NCBI GenBank assembly: GCA_031769625.1
Contig: JAUIMM010000188.1
Span: forward strand, 12,531,501 to 12,595,500
Source: Taudactylus pleione
Lineage: Eukaryota > Chordata > Amphibia > Anura > Myobatrachidae
DNA length: 64,000 nt
Reading direction: 5' to 3'
The translations under genes were made by a program, and so were the position numbers. Positions 51,150-62,178 of the stretch are shown here, piece by piece (the first letter of the stretch is position 1; each line of letters opens with the position of its first letter). The notes beneath the pieces are model-generated. The model did no database searches. It worked only from the letters and a program-made list of their open reading frames with translations, and was not told the DNA's origin.

Positions 51150-51345
51150 AAAGTCGTGTAATGGATAGCAGGCAAGGACCAGTGATGCGTTTGCACGCTG
51201 GGTCCTTGCCGACCCCGACTATCTACGGAACATGTTCCGAGATAGGAGGTCGGGATCCTGCACTGAAAGCCGTTCAGTGAACGCTGTTCAGGTCTGAATG
51301 CTAGATGTTCAGGCTTTCAGGTCGCCTAATGGATAGACACCTTTA
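51150..51345. mobile_element. Possible MITE with consecutive hairpins
   Basis: GTAATGGATAG at 51,159 and CTAATGGATAG at 51,326 bracket several stems: GCAAGGACC/GGTCCTTGC (51,172-51,211), CTATCTACGGAACATGTTCC followed by GAGATAG, and CTGAAAGCCGTTCAG. The bracketing repeats are direct rather than inverted, so the call is tentative. Confidence 0.35.
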
Positions 51346-52717
51346 CTCTGCTATCTGAGGCCTTTTGTCCTAACTTGTGACAATTGAAACATCTGTACTT
51401 TTGGTCTTTGTGGTCTTTGTCAGTAGAACAGAAATCATAGGATTAGTTGTTATACGTATACGCTCCTGAAACTGCAGTAGCATAGCTCGTAGTCTATGTT
51501 GATAGATTCATAGCACTAGACACTAAAGCTACTACTAATATGTCTTACGCTGGCATAAGGTTTTGCAGAATTACCATTGCAACCTCCTCGTAATTGTTTA
51601 GGACGCCCACTGAAATAAACTGCTAAGAGATAGTTAACAATTGTAAAGCCATCCACATATTATTTGAGGTTGTCTTTCATGAACAATGAAATATACATGT
51701 TGTTTCACAAATAGATCTTTTGTCGCCATTCTGTAGCTCTGTCTACTTTGTCTGAACTTGGATTACTATCAGGATTGCTACTAACCTTCCATAGCTTTTC
51801 CCACTTTAACTGCATCTCCGTGGCAAGCTACCATATAGCATAATCTCCTGTCAGCGTCACAAAGCTCATGCTGATCCCTGTAAATTTTTATTCAGGTGAA
51901 TAAGTTATTTTCTCTACTAACTCAGATCCTGTTATTCCATTTTACTGGAGGCTGTATTCCTGTATCGGCTACTTTCACATTGTATTGTCTGGACACGCTG
52001 ACAGCCGGAGCTACAGTATGTACGATGGCAGTCTGATGCTGACCGACACCCTATTCGCAGACTAATAGCACCACTGACCTGGGGCTTAGAACCTATTAGC
52101 AGGGTGCTGGGGTTTTGGGATGGATGTGCAGTGGATGTGCGAGTGGCAGTTAGTTCACACAAAAAGTAACTTAACCAGGTGGAAGGTTTATTAACCAAGT
52201 AGTAACAGGTGGCGTTAGAAACAGGGTTTATCACAGGTACAGGTTGCAGAAATGGTGTCAGATACATACTGGAGCATATAGGTTATGCTGGGCATTGTAG
52301 TGCACCACCTAGTATTAGCACATATGCCCTGGCGGTGTGTAGCAATATGCTTCCAATGGTGAACGGTGGTGGCACACGATATTGGGGCACTCTGTGGTGC
52401 CTTCTATGGCTCTGTGGAGTGAAGAGTGTCAGGGGTGCATCCACAGAGGAAGGACGCCAATGTGTGTTAAAGCTGCACATACACAGTAGCGCATGTGGAA
52501 CGTCAGACTTCCAGGTAAGAGGTGCGGTGGGTCCTAGTGCCTGCCAGCTGTTGGTCAGCGCTCCTCCTCTAACACACACGTTTGTGTTGCGGTCTGGCTA
52601 TGTCATGAGACCATGCCATTACAGTTCTCTGCCTACACTTGCAAGCCCATATGGTTGTGCAAGATCTGACCGAATATGCATATGTATAAGGCTTTTATGC
52701 AGAAAAGGACGCTTATG
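51346..52717. other. Unassigned sequence
   Basis: About 1.37 kb with no recognised gene. A 235-residue open frame begins at 52,209 but lacks any family motif, is rich in Cys and Ser and runs through a palindromic MITE, so it is not accepted. Confidence 0.4.
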
Positions 52718-52944
52718 TAGTGTTCATTCTAGCACCCTGCATCTGTCACAACCTGTGCAGTTCCACTTTCCTGCCTGGGGTGTCACTCTCTGCTCTGGTG
52801 CTTCTAGCACACTCTGGTCTATATCTCAAACGTTTGTTGCATCAGCTGAGTGTGCTAGAAGCACCGGAGCAGAGAGAGACACGCCAGGCAGGAAAGAGGA
52901 ACTGCATGGGTTGTGACAGGTGCAGGGTGCTAGAATGAACACTA
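52718..52944. mobile_element. Long palindromic MITE
   Basis: The arm 52,718-52,818 (TAGTGTTCATTCTAGCACCC ... CTTCTAGCACACTC) pairs with 52,846-52,944 (GAGTGTGCTAGAAGCACC ... GAATGAACACTA) around a loop of roughly 27 bases. TA or CTTATG/CTTACG flanks it. It has no coding content. Confidence 0.85.
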
Positions 52945-53316
52945 CTTACGTGCAATAGTCCCTCAATGTCTTAAATTAAATTAAAGTAGTTCAAAAATAA
53001 ATTATATTTGTAATGTGAAGCCATGAACTTATAGCAGAAACAACAGTGAGTGGCAACTACGGTAATAGCTGACACCCTAGGCTGACACCAATGATCAGTG
53101 ACTTTCATTAGAGAATCAGGAAATTTGTACAGAACGGCTGAATAGTGGGGCACACCCAAGACTAATAACTCAGATGTTTGAGAACATGTAGGCGATAAGC
53201 ATCTCACAGCCCATAACAAGATGAGGTTAGTGCAGATCATTACAATTGGGAAGGAAGAGTGGAAATCAAGTGACTCACAACAACTCAATATGTTACAAAG
53301 TCACAGAGAATGACCC
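52945..53316. other. Unassigned sequence
   Basis: A 105-residue minus-strand frame lies here, without any motif I recognise. It is not accepted as a gene. Confidence 0.35.
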
Positions 53317-53730
53317 AGTGGCGTAAGTTCATCCCAGACGCCCAGAGGCAAGTTATAATTTGGTGCCCCCTGTCACAGCCACTGGCACTGTAATGTAGCA
53401 ATTTGCATGCAGAAAGGCTATAGATAGATGAAGGCAGCAGCTGATGATCTGACATGGAGCTCTCCACTAGTGTATGGTGGCTTCTCAGGTGCCCGGAAAG
53501 GGTGCCATGTATTGGGCGGCCGTGATGGTAAACTCCGGGTACATAGTTATAGCCCTAAGTGGGGTGAATATGTTGTGGACAATGGAGGAGGTGCCCCTTC
53601 AGAGCTGGAGCCCGGCGGCAGACGCCTCCATTGTCTCCCATAGTTCTGCCCCTGGAATGACCTGATCACCAATCACTTCCAGCATACGAGGTGAGGGAGG
53701 GCATATACCCAGTCTTACCATTACATGCTA
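53317..53730. mobile_element. hAT-like fragment starting CAGTGGCGTAAG
   Basis: CAGTGGCGTAAGTTCATCCC matches the CAGTGGCGTAAC termini of other hAT elements here. The right end is not identified. Confidence 0.45.
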
Positions 53731-53875
53731 TTGTGGCCAGGGCTGTAGGAAGGGGTGTTTCTGCAGCATACTGTGGCCAATAATGCTCCTTCTGCTCTGA
53801 CCATACACCCTGCAGTGTAAAGCTGCCCAGGGTGTCTGGTCAGCTCTCTGCTTTCTACCACTGCTTGACCCACCC

Positions 53876-54176
53876 CATACCTCCCAACATGACCCTCTCC
53901 AGGAGCGAAACAATGCTCTGGTCCTGGACTTCCCTGGTAAGAGGCGGGGCTGCAGGACAGTTCAAAAGTCCAATAGGGGAGCCCCACCAACTGTCATGTC
54001 ACACACTGCCAAACATCACTGGCTGGGACTCACTGGCAGTTGGTGTGACTCCCCTATTTGAATTTTGGACTGTACTGCAGCCCCACCCCTGGAGCCTTCA
54101 CCAATCATAAATTACCAGGGATGTCCAGGACCAGAGCATTGTATCCCTCCTGGAGAGGGTCATGTTGGGAGGTATG
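53876..54176. mobile_element. hAT MITE, CATACCTCCCAACATGACCC termini
   Basis: CATACCTCCCAACATGACCC to GTCATGTTGGGAGGTATG, 301 bp, with extended inverted ends (GCTCTGGTCCTGGAC against GTCCAGGACCAGAGC). A second inverted pair lies inside: GGGGCTGCAGGACAGTTCAA against TTTGGACTGTACTGCAGCCC. Flanks ACCCACCC and ACCACCCC are a 6-of-8 match. Confidence 0.85.
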
Positions 54177-54395
54177 ACCACCCCATGCATGACATCACGG
54201 GTTTGGAGGGTGGTCCCGGCACAAGACAACAGTGATCCCTGCTCCGCCCCTGACTGTGACAAGCACCACCTGCTTCACCATGACAGAGGGGGAGATGTAT
54301 CAAACCTTCTAAAGAGGACACGTGGAGTAGTTGTCCATACCAACCAATCAGATCTAGCTATCATTTTATAGCTTGCACTAGATAAATGATAGTTA

Positions 54396-54571
54396 GGGGG
54401 TATATTTGCTAATCTGCGGGTTTTTAAAAGTGGAGATGTTTCCCATAGCAGCCAATCAGATTCTACTTAACATTTATCTAGCACCTTATAGAAGATAATA
54501 GCTAGAACCTGATTGGCTGCTGTGGGCAACATCTCCACTTCTAAAAACCCGCACTTTAGTAAATATAAGCC
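54396..54571. mobile_element. Palindromic MITE with TTA duplication
   Basis: GGGGGTATATTTGCTAATC to TTAGTAAATATAAGCC, 176 bp, flanked by TTA on both sides (54,393-54,395 and 54,572-54,574). The arms pair over most of their length (GCGGGTTTTTAAAAGTGGAG against CTCCACTTCTAAAAACCCGC). Confidence 0.92.
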
Positions 54572-54593
54572 TTAGTATCTGATTGGTAGCTAT

Positions 54594-54981
54594 CAGTGGC
54601 GTTTCTAGAGAGGAGGTGTGCAGTTTCCGACACGGGCCCCCTCCTCTCTGTCCGGCGGCCAGCAGCACACTGAGCTGTGTCCGTCCAGCGCCGGAGTTAT
54701 AGACTCTGGGCACTAGAGTGCGCCCAGATTTTATAGCGTATGCGCAGGTCACTGGGAAAATGGCCACGACAGCCACTTTCCCTGTACTGCGCATGCGCAA
54801 ACGATGGGAAAATGGCAGCGGCAACCATTTTCCAGTCGTTTTTACAGCGCCGGACACCAGCACCGACGTGAGACTCTGGAGAGGTAAGTAATACTATGGG
54901 TGCAGGGTGTGTGGTGGGCCCCCCCTGGATACAGGGGCCCTTGTGCCCGCACACCCTGCACCCATTATAGATACGTCCCCG
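54594..54981. mobile_element. hAT non-autonomous element, CAGTGGCGTTTC termini
   Basis: CAGTGGCGTTTCTAGAG to AGATACGTCCCCG. Flanks GTAGCTAT and TTTGCTAT agree at 6 of 8 positions. It contains CGCATGCGCA boxes and the GGGTGCAGGGTGTGTGGTG motif of the group at 6,592 and 44,928. Confidence 0.78.
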
Positions 54982-55038
54982 TTTGCTATGGCAAACTTCT
55001 TCTCTTGCCCTCTTTGAAAGGTTTGAAACATTTCCCCC

Positions 55039-55460
55039 GAATCTGATAAAGGGCAGTAACTGGAAGTTGGGGAAATAGCAGAGATGTGAGCTGCACCAGA
55101 GGGATTTTACTGTCTTATAAAATAAAAAAAAGACTGTCCCATTGCTGGAGCCGACACACTGACCATGAACTGCCCTGCGTATAGACACAATAGGAAACTC
55201 ATTAGAACAGTGTTGAAATGACCAATTACGGAACAGAATCACCGGCTCGATTCATCAGTGCTCAATCTGAAATATTTCCTGGGCAGAGGAGCCTTTTTCC
55301 TATCGCCTGCTTTCATGTTCCTGGACCTATTGTGCTCGGTTTCCTTATGCTCCATCTAAGATAATATTCTGCATTGTACGCAGAGTACTTGCAGGATATA
55401 CGTTCTAGATAAATAGGCATAATTTATATTCTAGCGTAGGTTTCCCAAATTATATCAATC
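55039..55460. other. Unassigned sequence
   Basis: No gene or repeat is recognised. Confidence 0.35.
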
Positions 55461-55468
55461 AATTAAAG

Positions 55469-55646
55469 CAGTGGTCCTCAAACTCGGTCCTCAGGACCCC
55501 ACACAGGTCACCCAGCAGATACACAGGTGTAGTCATTACTCTCTGATACATTTTAAAAGAGTTAATTATTTCACTTGCGATTCTGTGAAGACACCTGGAA
55601 AACATGCACCGTTTAGGAACCTGAGGCCCGAGTTTGAGAACTTGTG
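55469..55646. mobile_element. hAT MITE with perfect 8-bp duplication
   Basis: CAGTGGTCCTCAAACTCGG to CCCGAGTTTGAGAACTTGTG, 178 bp. AATTAAAG flanks it on both sides (55,461-55,468 and 55,647-55,654). Confidence 0.95.
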
Positions 55647-55654
55647 AATTAAAG

Positions 55655-56152
55655 AATAAAGATTGAAGAAGTTTTCACTGTTATGTTAGTTTTATATTAA
55701 CAATTAATGCACCTATTATTTATATCCTTTTTTTATATACCAGCTGTAGAGGTACGCAATATGCAGTACAGTCACAAGCTGGCCGGGCGTCCTGTGCCAA
55801 CCACACCCTCTTAGCACATGATGTCATGATGTCGAATAGAAGGGGGGCAGGGCCGCCAGCACCAGGAAGTGAGGATGCTCTGAGCAAAGACCGGGCGGCA
55901 CTGGCTGCAATGTGCCATTCCAGGAACCCTGCTAGCCAGTAGCAAAGGCCATGGTGCTGCCCTTAGGCTCTCCTGCCTGTGTGACGGAACACGTCGCACA
56001 CCCTTATTTACGGCCCTAGGAAGTGTTTTTGACATTTTTCAAATTCTCATTTCTTACATTGTGAAATCAGTGGATTTATTTGGGGATACCTAACACATGC
56101 TCTCATATCAAAATATTATTATCATTATATTTTATTTATATGGCCCAACTAA
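55655..56152. other. Sequence with a hAT-like fragment
   Basis: The part 55,770-56,020 contains GAACCCTGCTAGCCAGTAG and GGCACTGGCTGCAATGTGCC, related to 23,890-23,965. No ends are visible and no gene is accepted. Confidence 0.4.
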
Positions 56153-56261
56153 GGGGTATATTTACTAAGAATCATGTTTCCCCATGTTTAAACACGCTGG
56201 GCATTGCAGGGACTTGCATGAGTTTTTTTTTGCGTCCCAGATCCCACATTTTTTAAAGCTG

Positions 56262-56603
56262 GGCATACACTTCCGGATAAAATGCCTATCTGCAGCCTGC
56301 CAGCCCGCAGATATCCGCGGCATACACTGTGAGATATCTCACAGTGTATTAGCCCCGATATCTGCGCTCCGCCCCCCGGGGGAGGAACACAGGAAATGTC
56401 TGTCTGTCGGCCGCCGCTGGGCATACACTGCCCGTTGTGGCCGACATTTTAACTGATAAATATCGCATCAGACAGGCATGCTGGACAATCCGGCATGCCC
56501 GACCTAGCAATATTTAACCCTCGGTCGCCCGCACACATGCTACAATTATTATGGAGATCCGCGGATATCAGGTGTATCGCCCCGATAATTGTAGCGTGTA
56601 TGG
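56262..56603. mobile_element. MITE with GGGCATACAC termini
   Basis: CTGGGCATACACTTCCGG near the left and AATTGTAGCGTGTATGGCAG at the right are near-inverted. Stems inside include CTGCAGCC/GGCTG-like pairs, ACACTGTGAGATATCTCACAGTGT (as two halves at 56,323-56,346) and ATCCGCGGATATC. It lies inside the 56,153 element. Confidence 0.6.
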
Positions 56604-57423
56604 CAGCATAAGAATCATGTTTGCCTGTCTATTTTGATTTGATGGTGAAACTGTTTGTGTTTGGTCGTATTGGCCCCTTCTCAATAGACTCTGCTGAGCA
56701 CTGTACAGATTAGTGTGATCTGTGCAGGCTTCTGTGTTGTAGGTGAAATAAAGGGTTACAAATTAAAAAATACAATGGCTTAGGGTCCCCCCTCCAAAAA
56801 AAAATATAACCAGCCCTAGACTGCTGATCCAGTTCTAGTACAGGAAAATCAAAGGAGAAACCGGTGTGGGTTTCCCCCTATTTTCCAATAACCAGCACTG
56901 GGCTGAACCAGCCGGGGTGGTAATACCATAGCAGGGAAACACACAGCGTGAGGTCCCTCTGTCATAGCATTCACCAACCCCAAACTGGTGCCCAGGGATG
57001 GCATGTCAGGACCCCAAAAATAAAATGGAGACTCCAATGCCAGTTTTCTCCCCAATTTCTCTAATAGAACGGGCTCAGAGGTCCAGGGCTGGTTATGTGT
57101 TTTGGGGAGGATCCCATGCCATTTGTTTTTAAGATTGACCTTTTTTTTAACATATAACACTCAGAAGCCTGCACATATCTGACTGATCTGTGCTGTGCCT
57201 CAGCAGAACACGCTGCTCACAGGCTCTTCTATTAATTTCTTCTATGCTGCTCCGTGTTCAATTGTGTTTTTAAACATGATTTTTAGTAAATACCTGAGTT
57301 GTATTTCTGTCTACGGAAACTACCGTACTCGAGTGTTGGTTCGATGGTCTATTGACTTCTATTTGCGTGTTTTGACATTTATTTCAGTGAAGAATCGTAC
57401 AGGAATGCCATATCGGCCATACA

Positions 57424-58489
57424 CAGGGCCGGCCGGCCCATTACGCCAGGTACGCAGTAGCGTACGGCGCCAAGTTGTAAGGGCGGCAGAGTCCCGCCAC
57501 TGTGCCCCCAAAGATGCCGGAAATTAATTACAATGAGTCACACTGACTCCTTTTATGCCGCTGCCTGAACGGCTGTGATTGGCTGCACAGCGGCATAAAA
57601 GGAACCAGTGTGACTCATTGTAATTCACACTGGTCCACAAATTGATTAATGACAGGCTGGGGACGGCCGGAGGGAGAGGAGTGGCCACTCTCTTCTCCTC
57701 CCCTCAGCTCCTCCCCTCCTGGGTGACTCAGTTTACAGGAGTCTTTGCCCAGCTGGAGGGGGGGGAGGGGCCTTGCTCGCTCCTCTCCTTAGCTCCTCCC
57801 CTCAGCTCCTCCCCTCCTGGGTGACTCAGCTTACAGGAGTCTTTGCCCAGTTGGAGGCAGAGGAGGGGCCTCGCTCTCTCTTCTCCTTAGCTCCTCCCCT
57901 CAAACCCCAGCTTCCTCTCACTCTGTGCTACTGCTTGGATGCCAGGGATCTGATGTCACGATCTCGTGACCGTCCCCGGCGTTAAGTACTCCAGGGTTAG
58001 GAAGAGCCATCCACGCGCTGCAGTTCTGACCCCAGGTAAGTCAATTTAATTACTTTCTATTTGTCATGCAATGGCTGTCACCCTCTCCCTGTCGTCACCC
58101 TCAACCTAGCGATCATAACCCACAGCCTAGCGATCGACCAGAAGGCAACACTTTAAAAAGTAAGTGGCCGCCCTCACTCAGAGCGATCGCTTGCAGCAAG
58201 CGATCGACTCTGAATGAGGTCCTATGTTTGGTCTGATGCAGGAAAAGGTCCATGTGGGGTGACACCATTAGTTACTGCACTTGGTTACACCAACCCTAGT
58301 TGAGTATGGTATTAAATTATAACCATGTGTATATAAAGCTGGTATTTTGATCTACAGACTCCATTTTGTCATTGTTACATTATTACATGCACTCTCGATA
58401 TTTCACACACCGAAATGAGGCTTTATTTCAACAAGGGGCGCCAAAATCTATATCCGCTTACCAAAAAAATTAGGCTCAGGCCGGCCCTG
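57424..58489. mobile_element. hAT element, CAGGGCCGGCC termini
   Basis: CAGGGCCGGCCGGCCCATTA to AGGCTCAGGCCGGCCCTG, 1,066 bp. Flanks GCCATACA and GCCACACA match at 7 of 8 positions. It contains a long palindrome at 57,525-57,624 (AATTACAATGAGTCACACTG against CAGTGTGACTCATTGTAATT) and a tandem array. No transposase frame is seen. Confidence 0.88.
57690..57905. repeat. Tandem repeat of about 118 bp in the hAT element, two copies
   Basis: CTCCTGGGTGACTCAGTTTA with CAGGAGTCTTTGCCCAGCTG at 57,717 recurs at 57,813. CAGCTCCTCCCCT-type pyrimidine runs alternate between them. The open frames here follow the repeat. Confidence 0.8.
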
Positions 58490-58649
58490 GCCACACACGA
58501 TTCTTAGTAAATATACCACTAAGTGTGTTTGATGCGATACATGGAAATTTACAATATTACACCCAATCGGTACAATATAAAAAGGTTCAAGCAGACAGTA
58601 TTGTACAGTACATGGAGAAAAAAAAATCAAATACTGAGATACAATACTG

Positions 58650-59470
58650 AGGGGGAGATTTATCAAATCTTGTAGAGAGATAAAGTGGAGAGAGACAATG
58701 GGCCTGATTCAGAGCCGCTCGTAAGCGGCCGCTCATTCGTTCCTACCGATGTTCCCACAAGTGCGCATGCGTACGGATTTTAATACGCATGCGCAAACCA
58801 GTCAGCGCGGCTGAAAATTGTGTGCTCGCTAAATAGCGAATGCCTGCTATTTTGAGTGACAGAATGAGGCGTTTGTGGGTGGTAACAGGGGAAGGTGCTT
58901 GAAAACGGGGAGTGGAGATCCGAACGCAGGCGTGCTTAAAGGTCAAAACGGGTGTTTTAAGGGTGTGCATAATTAATGAAGCAGCGTCATTGACCACGTC
59001 ACTTGGTTGTTTTATAGTCAGAACTGCTCGCATGATTGTTTTAGGAAAAACCAACCACAAGAATAGCGAGCAGTTCAGATGCCTTTCGATGTACTCGATT
59101 AATCTAATAAATAGCGGACATGATGTATGATGCGAGCGGCCAGGGGGCGTTTTTTTCAAAATTACGTTCGCATGTTTTGTTCGCTCGTTCAGACATAGAG
59201 GCGTGAACAGACCGCAAAGAGCGAACGGTTCATTTAAATAGCCAGCCCCTTTTTCTGAACGAGCGAGCGCAAATAGCGTCCAGCTCTGAATCAGGCCCAA
59301 TGTACCAAACAATCAGCTCATAAATCCAATTTTATAGGCTGTATTTGAATAATAACAGTAGCTGATGGGTTGGAATTTTTTTCTCCATCTAACACATCTA
59401 AATGAGTGACAGTTATTAGCGGTAGCACGTAACCCAGTAGCCTGAGAGGGGTGGACTGAAAGTATCAGAG
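58650..59470. mobile_element. MITE, GGGGGAGATTTATCAAATC end, split by a Harbinger MITE
   Basis: GGGGGAGATTTATCAAATCT and GAGAGATAAAGTGGAGAGAG precede the insertion. AATGTACCAAACAATCAGCT and CATCTAACACATCT follow it. The right end is degraded, so the limit is approximate. Confidence 0.6.
58700..59298 (+). mobile_element. Harbinger MITE (subfamily 2), complete
   Basis: GGGCCTGATTCAGAGCCG to CTGAATCAGGCCC, 599 bp, flanked by AAT on both sides (58,697-58,699 and 59,299-59,301). The interior matches 39,804-40,381. Confidence 0.92.
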
Positions 59471-59567
59471 TCACTGAATGTGAGCATGATAGTGCAGGAT
59501 GAGAACCGAGAGGGTGAATGGTCCTGCTAGTGAGATGTTACAGTCTAGGCGGGTACAGTGGTCGGTA

Positions 59568-60072
59568 TGCAGTCGGGAAGCCAGCGGACCTAATCCCGAC
59601 AGCCGGCTTCCTGACTGTCATATCCCGGCAAGGGTCTAAAAGGTAGGCGTCGATATGCTGATGCCTGTCATTAGACATATGCCGGGAGCCCAATGCCTGG
59701 CATCCCGATCGAAGGGACGCCGGGCGCCGAGCGTGGGTAGCTGTGGGGGGGAGGGTTAGGGGCTCCTGGGGGGGACTTCGGGTTAGGCACCCCCCCGGGA
59801 GGTTAGGTTTAGGCTAGGGGAAGGGGGGGTTAGGCACCCCCGGGGGGAGGTTAGGGTTAGGCACCCCCCAGGGGGCATAGGTTTAGACAGCGGGGAAGGA
59901 GGGGTTAGGTTTAGGCACTTAGAGGGGGGATTAGGGTTAGGTACTGGGGGGAGGTTAGGGTTAGGCACCCCTAAGAGAGGGTTAGGGGGTAGAATTAGGT
60001 TAGCTAATACTTACCTGAGGATGATCGGGATTTCCACTTCTGCTGGGATGCTGGTGGGTAAATCATACCGAT
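59568..60072. mobile_element. GGTTAGGGTTAGGC-rich MITE
   Basis: GTGGTCGGTATGCAGTCGGG begins it. The core (59,745-60,003) consists of GGTTAGGGTTAGGCACCCCC-type units. Near the right end, GATCGGGATTTCCAC and AATCATACCGATTCCC resemble the left arm in reverse. It is the same family as 7,990 and 32,706, reverse strand in the core. Confidence 0.75.
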
Positions 60073-60999
60073 TCCCAGTGGTACTGGAAGCATTGGCCTC
60101 TGGTCACCAGCTGTCAGATGGACACCATGGAGGGAGTAAGGAGGGACAGCCACATCTTTAAATGGTGCAGACTGTTGGAGGTGCGCTCTGCTGTGCCTGT
60201 TACTTCCCATAGCTGGCGGGTAGTAAGACCCGGAACGGCTCCCTGCCATGTATTTCTCCTTCATCAGTCCTAACTAATGGATTTGCTCCTGAGTACCTCC
60301 CTCAGTAGGAAAGTGTATAAACCCCATTAAATAGACTGCACCATGTAATGTTGCTGCCCCCTCCTGGACTTTGCCTCTAAGCTTCCGTCACAGGATGACA
60401 GAGGGTTGCTGAGGGGTGTGACGGGGTTGCTAGAGGGCTGGGCCTGGGTGCCCTGTTGGTTCTGCCATGTCACGAATCTGGGTCTTAGGCTCACTTACCG
60501 TACCCAGCTCTGCCACGCCATTGTTCTCCGCACATCTCCAGTGTCCCAGCAGCAACCCTGCTCTCCATGTGTAAACAAACAAGCTGACTGCATGGGCGAG
60601 GCCATGTTGGATTTCCTTGTGTGACTCCCCAGTCCAGTCCCTGTGCTTCAGCCACGGTCACATGATCCTGACAGCCTATGGACTTCCATTGCTTCCTATT
60701 TAAACCCCTTCCGGAAAGTTAGTTCCTGGTCCCTCTGGATGCCAACCATAGGTCAGTACTGGGGTTTGGTTTCTGCTGTTCTGAGTTTCTACACTGGAGC
60801 TGTTCCTGGGTGTCATGGTCCAGTTCCAGGGCTGAGGTGGGTTTTGGCTTCCAGGTTAATCCGGCTGGTTAAGTAGGGGGTCCAGGGTACCGTATCTCCA
60901 CTTGTGAAATGGGGTGTGGTTGTTCCTTCATTCTGACACAGGTTCTGAGTTTGTATACTTAAGGTTCGGTACTAGGCACAGTTTCTCTGGTTGTGTTAA
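60073..60999. other. Unassigned sequence, possibly LTR-like
   Basis: CTATTTAAACCCCTTCCGGA at 60,698 looks like a core promoter, and TGTCACGAATCTGGGT at 60,467 could open an LTR, but no paired end or duplication is found. Open frames on both strands lack recognised motifs. Confidence 0.3.
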
Positions 61000-61470
61000 G
61001 GTGCGTACACACTAGACGATATTATACACAATTTTGTCGATTCCAACGCAACGGAACTACAGATCGTGCATAATATGTGCAAATCGTAAGTGTCCACTCA
61101 CGATCAGGATACCGATGCGTGTACCTGCGGGTCGTACATCGCATCTTCAGATCTTGCCTACAGCAGGCAAGATCTGCCAATCTCATACACGATCCGGCGG
61201 CATATATCGTTCAGTGTTTATGCCTGAACGATATATAACGTTCGGGTCCGTATACGATGCAGACGTTACTTGCATGCATGGATCAGGGAAATCACAAGGT
61301 TACTTAAGGTTACCTTTGTGGTTCTCACCATTGAAGTCAATGGTGAGAACCACTCATTGGCTGAGAGGCGGAAGACTCGCCTCTCTTAGCCAATGAGCGC
61401 TTAGCATCGGATTTCCATAGTGAAATCTTGTGGCTGAGCGGTCATTTGGGAAGTACTGTTCTTAGAGGAC
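61000..61470. mobile_element. MITE start GGTGCGTACACACTAGACG with hairpins
   Basis: GGTGCGTACACACTAGACGA is a common type of vertebrate MITE terminus. Stems include AGATCTTGCC/GGCAAGATCT (61,149-61,178), ATATATCGTTCAG/CTGAACGATATAT (61,202-61,238), TGGTTCTCACCATTG/CAATGGTGAGAACCA (61,318-61,351), and TCATTGGCTGAGAGGCG/CGCCTCTCTTAGCCAATGA (61,353-61,397). The right end is not certain. Confidence 0.6.
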
Positions 61471-61483
61471 GGTACTGAGAGAT

Positions 61484-61885
61484 CCATTGGTTTATTGCTA
61501 ATTCAATCAAACACAGCTTATCATGCTTAACTTAACTTAAACAAATAAATAAAGACATGGACACATAACAGCTTGGCTAAAAGGTCACAGGTTTTATTTA
61601 TAATTAAATAATTAACTTAACTGAGGTGTCTAGGACATGCTGCAAACTCAGTTCTAGCCTTCGATCTCCGAAACACTCAGGGAATGACTTAAACGTCCCC
61701 CCTATAGACACACTTACAATGGGAAAGACTTGCTTCTCTCAGGGGCACAGTCCGAGCGATACGCACGGGAAGCGCTCGGGTCCCCTCGCAAAGAGAGGAC
61801 AAACTCACCATGTAAATAGAGGGTAAGTGCCCTCACAACGCTTTCTTGTGCCACAATAAAGCCACTGAGGTGCAGTGTTCTCCCG
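61484..61885 (-). repeat. Ngaro-like element, distal copy of terminal repeat B (B2)
   Basis: GAGATCCATTGGTTTATTGC through CGCCAATGCTGTGCCTCGCC matches 62,179-63,085 once the MITE there is removed. Shared landmarks are AACAGCTTGGCTAAAAGGTC, CTGCAAACTCAGTTCTAGCC, CACGGGAAG and TTCTCCCGCCA. It keeps the empty site of the MITE at 62,354. Confidence 0.75.
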
Positions 61886-62178
61886 CCAATGCTGTGCCTC
61901 GCCTAAATGGAGAAAAAAGGTTAGGACAATAACCAAATGGCAAACGTTTTGGGTGGGATGGTGGGTTCCAAATGGAAAAGAGGCTGTCTCTACCCAGAAC
62001 ACCCTTAATATACCATAATACCTAAACACTCCCCCGAGCAAAGCATTGGCCAAATTAAAACTATGTGACTCCTAAAATAAGCTAAACTGCCCAGCAACAA
62101 AGCTGTCATGCTTACCAATTAGCAAAAAGCTTAGGTTTCTTACCTATTCACAAGCCTAATCAGCTTTCACCTACCATA
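61886..62178 (-). repeat. Ngaro-like element, segment between the B copies (A2 candidate)
   Basis: About 290 bp separate the two B copies. In Ngaro-like elements the 3' end reads B1-A2-B2, where A2 repeats a sequence at the far 5' end. The A1 copy would lie right of the window, so this cannot be confirmed here. Confidence 0.5.

Larger units (their letters stand above)
54288..55038. mobile_element. MITE, GGGGGAGATGTATCAAACC termini, with two nested elements
   Basis: Left GGGGGAGATGTATCAAACC and TTCTAAAGAG are mirrored by CTCTTTGAAAGGTTTGAAAC and ATTTCCCCC at the right. CAACCAATCAGAT pairs with ATCTGATTGG. Inside are a MITE at 54,396-54,571 and a hAT element at 54,594-54,981. Confidence 0.85.
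56153..58517. mobile_element. MITE or longer element, GGGTATATTTACTAAGAATC termini, with insertions
   Basis: The left end GGGGTATATTTACTAAGAAT is mirrored by GATTCTTAGTAAATATACC at the right. Inside are a GGGCATACAC hairpin element, the AGCCCTGGGCT-type repeat, a partial second terminus near 57,276 (TTTTTAGTAAATACC), and a 1.07-kb hAT element. ACTAAG adjoins both ends, perhaps by chance. Confidence 0.7.

Noticed and set aside
52209..52916. 235-residue open frame on the plus strand
   Set aside because: It lacks any recognised motif, crosses the palindromic MITE at 52,718 and has no splice or promoter context.
52971..53288. 105-residue Cys-rich minus-strand frame
   Set aside because: I could match no family, and there is no promoter, splice or repeat context to support it.
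55811..56035. Minus-strand frame as a small gene
   Set aside because: It overlaps a hAT-like fragment and has no motif.
60004..60264. 86-residue minus-strand frame near a MITE
   Set aside because: Composition is low in complexity and no gag or other domain can be named.
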